Below, piece by piece: positions 57,880-64,000 of a stretch of DNA of 64,000 nucleotides (its first letter is position 1; every line of letters begins with the position of its first letter). The translations under genes were made by a program, and so were the position numbers. Source of the DNA: Galeruca laticollis (taxonomy: Eukaryota > Arthropoda > Insecta > Coleoptera > Chrysomelidae); NCBI GenBank assembly GCA_963921935.1, contig OY998175.1, positions 263,555,709-263,619,708 on the forward strand, read 5' to 3'. Below the pieces are notes generated by a model. The model saw only the letters and a program-made list of their open reading frames with translations, did no database searches and had not been told where the DNA came from.

Positions 57880-58220
57880 AATTGAATTATATGACAGGAT
57901 TATAGGAATGAAATCTAGAAAACGAAAAGGAATTGTACATGGTAAAGAATGGATATAAAAACAATATGTTAATAGAATATTTATTATTAACAAGTAATAT
58001 TTAAAAACATAATATTTGAATAGAAATTATATAAACATGGATTGATAATAGAAGAAATGATAGACATGCTGATATGAATTATGGAAATGAAAATAGAAGT
58101 TACAGAAATGAAGAACGAATATATGGAAATGGAGATAAAATTTATGACAACAAGTATTGTGACAATAGAAGAGATTTTAGCAACTTTGATAGAAGATATG
58201 ATAATGAAAATAGAAATAAA

Positions 58221-59180
58221 AATTAAGCAACAAAATAGATGGACAGGATGAAATAGTTACATTTATAGGAACAAACGAACGGAAGTTATATGAACTAAGC
58301 AAATATATGATACAAAAGATTGAATTGAAGGATGAAAAAGGAGTTGATATGTAAGCATAGTCGATGAAGAACTTAGAAACAGACATAGTTATTGATGAAT
58401 TGATGAAATATAAGGAAATAATTGATTTTGAATAGATAGATAGAATTAAATGGTAAAATAATTGAATTTGAGGAGGTAAATATGGAAGTATTGGCAATTG
58501 AAGAGGATAATAGGAAGTTATGGAATATAAAGAGGAATGGAATTATGGTAGAATTGGAGTTAATGAGTGGAAATAAGGAATATGAAGAGAAATTGAAGAG
58601 TTTGATGATGAAATATGAAGGATTGTGTGAGGAAGAAATGGGATTGGCAAATAATTATGAGTGTGAGATAGAATAAATGGAAGATGTGAAAAGTAATGGT
58701 AATTGAACAGATTGTAACGAAGAATATTATGAAGTTATAAATGAATTATTAAAGACGTATGAGAAAAGAATTTCGAAGGAACTAAGGGTTGCTTAATGAA
58801 AATATGGATAATCAAAGTATAAAAAAAAATACTGAGAAATTTTGAAACAAAATCATATCCTGTAACATATAAGTTGTTCAGGCAGAGCAAAACAGAGTTG
58901 GAAACATTTGAGACCATAAAAAAATTGATCAACATGTATATAGGAAATTTTAGAATAGAATAACTATTATGTTACGTGAAATTTTAATAGATATAGTAGA
59001 TTTAAGAAGTTTTATAGGAATTAGGAATAATAGTTTGATTTGATTGAAGATAAATTTTAGAGATAATTATTTGAAAGATATAACTATGTTACTAAGATAT
59101 TAGTATGATATTTGGCAATTTTGAAAGATAAATTATAATTATATGCAAGAATCGATTTATCATTCTTTTATTAGGGGGAT
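58221..59180 (+). pseudogene. E3 remnants of protease and reverse transcriptase start
   Basis: Short broken stretches recall E2 pol: a TFIGTNERKLYEL block near 58258 (compare LVGANDKKLYE in E2), a ETDIVIDELMKYKEIIDF block near 58377, and a KSYPVTYKLFRQSKTELETF block near 58850 (compare the start of the E2 polymerase). The rest of pol is deleted. The region ends with TTAGGGGGAT, the polypurine tract, before the 3' LTR. Confidence 0.65.
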
Positions 59181-60340
59181 TTAATACATATACTCTATCT
59201 AAATTTTAAAGAAAACATTGAAATAAAGAAAAATGTACATATTTGGATGTAATACTAGTGATATACAATGTATTATAAATAATTTAAAAGATTCAATATG
59301 CAAATAAAATTTGACATCACAATTTCGAATGACAATAATGCAGAAGATACTTAATGATACATAGATTTTATAAAGATTTTAAAAAAAAGAATACAGATGT
59401 CGCTGGTAGCAAAATTACAATTAGAATTAAAGAATGAAAATCTCTCTTTGTTATATGAAAACATAAATTTGTATTTTTTTTTTAAAAAGGAATTATTTGG
59501 TAACCAAAGGAGAAGAGAATTATTTTATGGAAAAAGTTTAGTTAGTTGATTTTGAACCCCTCTCGAGAGAACATCTAATATGAGTTCTCTCAAATTTGCT
59601 GAATAATATAATAGTAATTGATATATTAAAATAGCATCAGATTATAATAATTAGCATGATAAGATCAGTGCGTGAATAATTCCTTAAATAATTATATTGA
59701 AATAGTGTTAGTGATTTTTCCGGGTTCTAAATTATAAATTTAGAAAAGTGGTTCCGGCGATTCTAAAAGACGTGCTTAGAATCAGAACGAGTGATCCTGA
59801 TACCTAGTTGGTGAGTCCAGTCCAGATTTTATAAATTATTTTCCAATAATTAACAGGCCTTTGAATAAAATTAAGATAGATGCATCTATATCACATTTTT
59901 GAATACTGACAAAATTAACGTTAAAGATATATAAAATTTCACCTGAAGAGAAGATAAAATTTTTTTGAATAGACAATTTTATCGCATATAGTTATTTGAC
60001 ATTTATACACGTCAAGTGTAATTTTCGACGATTTGAACGTTTAGAATAAGTAGTTAATAATGTTGTTCTTCTAGTATATAGGTTGTTTTTTTTAATTTTA
60101 AGGTTCGTAGAAAGTACGATTATTGTTCTTTATTATATTTTGGGAATAGTAATTCATGTTCACTTGTTATCTGATGGTATATAATATATAATTTTTGATT
60201 CCAACTCACTTTGGTATTAATTCAACTCCTATTTCATTGAATTTGAAAAATTTTGGATCCTATAAAACTTTTGATATAATCAGTGACATTTAGTTGATTT
60301 TCAGTGACAGAAAAATTGTAGATGTCATTAGATAATTTAA
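59181..60340 (+). repeat. E3 3' LTR, part 1 (left of piggyBac)
   Basis: Matches 52954-54105 at about 98-99% by eye. Interrupted at the TTAA of 60337-60340 by a piggyBac insertion. Confidence 0.9.
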
Positions 60341-62743
60341 CCCTAGAGTACTAATACTCGTAAAATTTACGACGCCGAATTATTTTTCCCGAAATTTGGC
60401 AACAACGGAAAATCTTGCAGATTTGGGTCTCCCAGTAGCTTCCTCTTTAGTACTCTGCTAAACGTTGGTAAGTCCACGTCAGTCGGATTTTTAGCGGAAG
60501 TGCAGAAATTACGCATCGCGTCGTAAATATTACGACGCTTTAGTGTTAGTGATAGTATTAGCGATAAGATTATTGTGAATGTTTTTCTTTGTTTTATGCT
60601 GAATACTCGATTTATTGTGTAAGTAGACTAATAATATTTCATAATTTGTAGAAACAAAATGCAAATTTCAAAGTATAAAGCTAAGATTTATTTATTTATT
60701 AATTTCAGAAACTGAGAAATGTCAAATAAACCACTTACTGCGTCGCAGTTGCAACAAGAAATGGAAAAGATTATGAATGGAGAAGATGATTATAATGAAC
60801 CGTACGAGGACAGTGGAAGTGACTGGGAGGAAGATTATTTAGAAGAGGATTCGGTACATTCTGACAGCTCAGAAGAATATAACCAACCAACCAACCATGC
60901 CATCGAGAAAAAAAATCCAGAATTAGCAGAGGAACGTCCAGAAGAAGCTCTCTTGTCAAATGATCAAGAATCATCGGATGACGATGAACCTTTAGCCAGC
61001 CTATGTCGAAGCCAGGGTCGAAGGGATCCAAATATAGTTTTTCCTAAACAAATAAATATAAAAGGTAAGAATGGTCATAAGTGGTCATCTAAACAGCCAG
61101 TCTTGTCAAAGAGAGTCAGCTCTAGGAATATTGTTCATTTTATATCTGGTTGCAAAGGAGAATCTCGTAACTGTTCTTCAATAAAGGACCACTTTCTGCA
61201 CTTCTTTCACGACAACATTCTTGACATAGTTATTCTTCACACCAATGAAGAGATTGTTAGGCAGTCTTCTAAAAACGCAGCAAATTCTGCTACGGTATCA
61301 AAACTTTGCAAAGATGAGTTATTAGCCTTCCTGGGAATACTAGTTTTTTCTGCCGCCAAAAAAGACAATCATCTAAATGCTAGACATATGTTTGAAGGGA
61401 CCACATCGGGATCTTTCTATTGCGCCTGTATGAGTAGAGAACGTTTTACGTTTTTAGTTAACTGTCTCAGGTTTGACGATAAAACTTCGAGGGAGGAAAG
61501 GAGAAAAACCGACTCATTCGCTCCTATTCGTGACATATGGAATATGCTAATAGATGTATGCAGAAGTTCCTATATTCCATCATCTTATCTCACCATCGAT
61601 GAACAGCTCTTAGGATTTAGAGGAAGGTGTCCATTTCGTATGTACATACCTAACAAACCGTCGAAGTACGGTATAAAGATTATTATGTTATGCGACACAT
61701 CCTCCAAATATATGATAGATGCTACTCCATATCTAGGATAGAGCACTGATACTGGAGGACTACCTCTTGCAAATTTTTATGTGAAAGAGTTAACAAAATC
61801 GGTTCATGGTAGTAACCGTAACATTACCATGGACAACTGGTTTACGTCAGTTTCTTTGGCGGATGAACTGTTGGAGTTGCCGTACAAACTAACAATTATA
61901 GGAACTCTGAGAAAAAATAAAAAAGAAATACCACCAGAACTATTGAAAAATAGGCAACGAGGCACATCAATGTTTTGCTTTCATAGGAAAAAGACATTAG
62001 TTTCATATGCACCAAAACCTAATAAAATAGTGTTGTTACTTTCCACTCTGCATGAAGGTGCAAGCATTTCCGAAAATGGAAAACCTGATATAATTATAAA
62101 TTATAATGAAACCAAGTCAGGTGTAGATACTTTTGATCAACTATGCAGTAATATGACCTGCTCCAGAAAAACCCGGAGATGGCCTATGTGTGTTTTTTAT
62201 GGAATGATTAACATAGCTACCATCAATTCATTTGTAGTATACTGCCATAATTCTCACAAAGCTAATACGAAGCCTGCTTCCCGCTTCCAGTTCATGTTAA
62301 ATTTGGGCAAAAGCCTTGCTGAGCCATGGATGCGCCAAAGATTGAACATCCCCAATTTACGTCGCAATATTCGACAGGACATAAACGAAATTCTAAACAT
62401 ACAGCCTGTTCCTGAACCAGATAACCCTATGGCAAAGAAGCGGACAGTGTGCTCCTTCTGCCCTAGCCGTCTGAGAAGAATGACAACAAACTTTTGTGTA
62501 CAGTGTAAACGAGCAATCTGCGGACAGCACAACAGAAATTGTTGCCCAGAATGTCCATTTTCTTCGGCATAATTCATTTTTTTTCAAACCATATCCATTA
62601 ATTTGATTAGTTTAAGATGAAAAACCTATTATTTCTGTAGGAAAATATATTTTGATTTTTTTAAAATGTGTTTTAATCCAAAGTCGTAAATTTTACGACG
62701 TATTAGTATTACGGAATAATCAAATCATATTAGTACTCTAGGG
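60341..62743 (+). mobile_element. piggyBac-family DNA transposon, 2403 bp, TTAA target duplication
   Basis: The ends CCCTAGAGTACTAATA and TATTAGTACTCTAGGG are perfect 16-bp inverted repeats. They are flanked by TTAA at 60337-60340 and 62744-62747. The two other E3 LTR copies (about 54105 and 56095) show the same site with a single TTAA, an empty-site control. Subterminal palindromes are present: CGTAAAATTTACG at 60359, CGTCGTAAATATTACGACG at 60519 and GTCGTAAATTTTACGAC at 62683. They may be transposase binding sites. Confidence 0.96.
60719..62572 (+). pseudogene. piggyBac transposase with one in-frame stop
   Basis: A cut-and-paste transposase of 617 codons, close to the usual size, read in one frame except for a TAG at 61739-61741 (codon 341). 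The N-terminus is acidic (DDYNEPYEDSGSDWEEDYLE), as in many PGBD proteins. Catalytic aspartates are visible in SYLTIDEQLLGFRGR, NITMDNWFTSV and KSGVDTFDQLCSNMTCSRKT. The C-terminal cysteine-rich domain is CSFCPSRLRR...CVQCKRAICGQHNRNCCPECP, which binds the terminal repeats. The stop lies just after YLG, between the first and second aspartates. Everything else looks intact, so inactivation is recent, or the stop is polymorphic or an assembly error. The start ATG at 60719 precedes the acidic domain. Confidence 0.93.
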
Positions 62744-63128
62744 TTAATGGTCTTAGAATATATTGAACAAGCAGTCACTATAGATTTGCAATAGTATAAT
62801 TGACAATTTTGGAATATTCTTTGGAAATTTATAAATTTAAAATTTTAAATTATTAATTTTTTTTAATCTTTGAACCCTCCCTGAGGTAAGAGCGAGTAAG
62901 TCAATTTTGTAGTAATTTATCTTTCAGAATATAAAATTTCATATTCATCTGAGCCGGGCATAATAATTTGACAATTCCTGTCAAAATTTCAAATAGGTTA
63001 TATTCAGTGATGAAGGTGTTTTCACATTAGTGTAGTTACTACCACGATTGTAACAACAGCATCTAATAATCAAATTTCAAATAAAATCATATAATACATA
63101 ATTATAAAAACAGTAGAACATAAAATAT

Positions 63129-63136
<8 letters not shown>
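62744..63136 (+). repeat. E3 3' LTR, part 2 (right of piggyBac)
   Basis: Continues the LTR from the second TTAA and matches 56091-56483. It ends at TTATAAT, merging with (AT)n. Confidence 0.9.

Positions 63137-63184
<48 letters not shown>
63137..63184. repeat. (AT)n microsatellite at right edge of E3
   Basis: Right half of the interrupted tract. Confidence 0.95.
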
Positions 63185-63186
<2 letters not shown>

Positions 63187-63392
63187 CATAGTTTGGGGAC
63201 TTTTATAGTAGATTAATAACGATTGGAAATTAGTAATCCGATAATCTGTACCAAATTATTAATAATATGTCCGAAACGATAAATGGAGACAATCGCTGCG
63301 TTTTCTATAAAAAACGTTCAAATTATCGATTTTTACAAGTTTTGATTGAATCGGTATTCACGTCGAAAGCGAAATATCCCAGTTCACGTGAC

Positions 63393-63443
<51 letters not shown>

Positions 63444-63787
63444 GTTTGAGGACCTTTATAGTAGATTAATAACGATTGGAAATTAGTTATCGGGTAATCT
63501 GTATCAAACTCAATCTTGTTAACTACTCTTAATTACTTGAAACGTTCTATATCTATGAAAAAAATCTGGTAGTCCACAACGAGGCAAACATATAGAATAG
63601 ATAGTTCGAGGACATGTTGTTATACGCGCAATGCTTAGTATGGCTACATCTTGAAAATTTCGATACAATAACTCCTTCTATAGTTTGCTGTAGTGTCTCA
63701 AAGGATGTTGTTTGTCAAACACTGATTGAGAATTTATCACTAAATTATTTATATACAGAAATTAGATAAATTTGTAAAATAACATCT

Positions 63788-63842
<55 letters not shown>

Positions 63843-64000
63843 GATATTATGAGGACAGTTCTTATGCGCGTTCGTTCGGTGACAATTCAAAATTAATAAT
63901 AATATGTCCGAAACGATATATGAATTCAATAGCTGCATTTTATCTGGGAAACGTTCAAATAATCGAATTTTACAAATTTTGATTCAACCTGTATTCACGT
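63185..64000. repeat. X-family repeat array linked by (AT)n
   Basis: Units begin near ATAGTTTGRGGAC and end near GTATTCACGTCGAAAGCG, and are separated by (AT)n tracts at about 63396-63439 and 63790-63838. Unit 1 is 63185-63395. Unit 2 (63440-63789) diverges after ~70 bp. Unit 3 (63839 onward) shares the ATATGTCCGAAACGAT and AAACGTTCAAAT blocks with unit 1. No coding potential. The left flank of E3 (52831-52880) is the end of another unit, so E3 inserted into this array. Confidence 0.75.

Overview
The window is AT-rich insect nuclear DNA, probably from a beetle. The evidence is one gustatory-receptor-type exon with a GTAAGT splice donor, many long (AT)n tracts, and a dense, nested set of Ty3/gypsy, Penelope-like (PLE), piggyBac, mariner, pogo, RTE and R1-like elements. 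The beetle assignment is inference. I see no rRNA, tRNA, CRISPR or operon. Almost everything recognisable is mobile DNA; the only host-gene candidate is the receptor exon at 35.3-36.1 kb.

Layout. 0.5-4.4 kb: a gypsy pol remnant, a decayed piggyBac and the 3' end of an R1-like non-LTR element. 5.4-8.9 kb: a 3.5-kb palindrome built from a Penelope 3' region, with a GIY-YIG fragment in its loop. 9.0-9.7 kb: two 355-bp tandem repeats, each ending in a type-I hammerhead ribozyme fold (retrozyme-like). 10.4-22 kb: two Penelope elements of one family, head to head, with a complete gypsy element (12.1-18.7 kb, minus strand) nested in the first. A second Penelope family fragment and a single retrozyme unit follow. 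22.7-24.4 kb: a foldback MITE and a deleted mariner. 24.5-30.8 kb, 38.2-45.8 kb and 53.0-63.1 kb: three members (E1, E2, E3) of one long-LTR gypsy family whose Gag is a coiled-coil protein; only E2 keeps pol. 31-38 kb: fragments of Penelope, RTE and pogo elements around the receptor exon. 45.8-50.4 kb: another head-to-head pair of Penelope elements. 51.9-52.8 kb: a minus-strand array of three hammerhead units. A piggyBac with perfect ends and a matching empty site sits inside the 3' LTR of E3.

Two observations matter most. First, hammerhead cores occur both in three retrozyme-like loci and in the 3' regions of Penelope elements in the same window, with covarying stem I. This fits the idea that Penelope machinery mobilises small circular ribozyme RNAs. 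Second, the gypsy element at 12.1-18.7 kb carries, after its integrase and before its polypurine tract, a reading frame resembling a TARG1/OARD1-type macrodomain followed by a CCCH zinc finger. That is an unusual cargo for a Ty3/gypsy pol.

All element assignments come from motifs read by eye. No database search or folding program was run.
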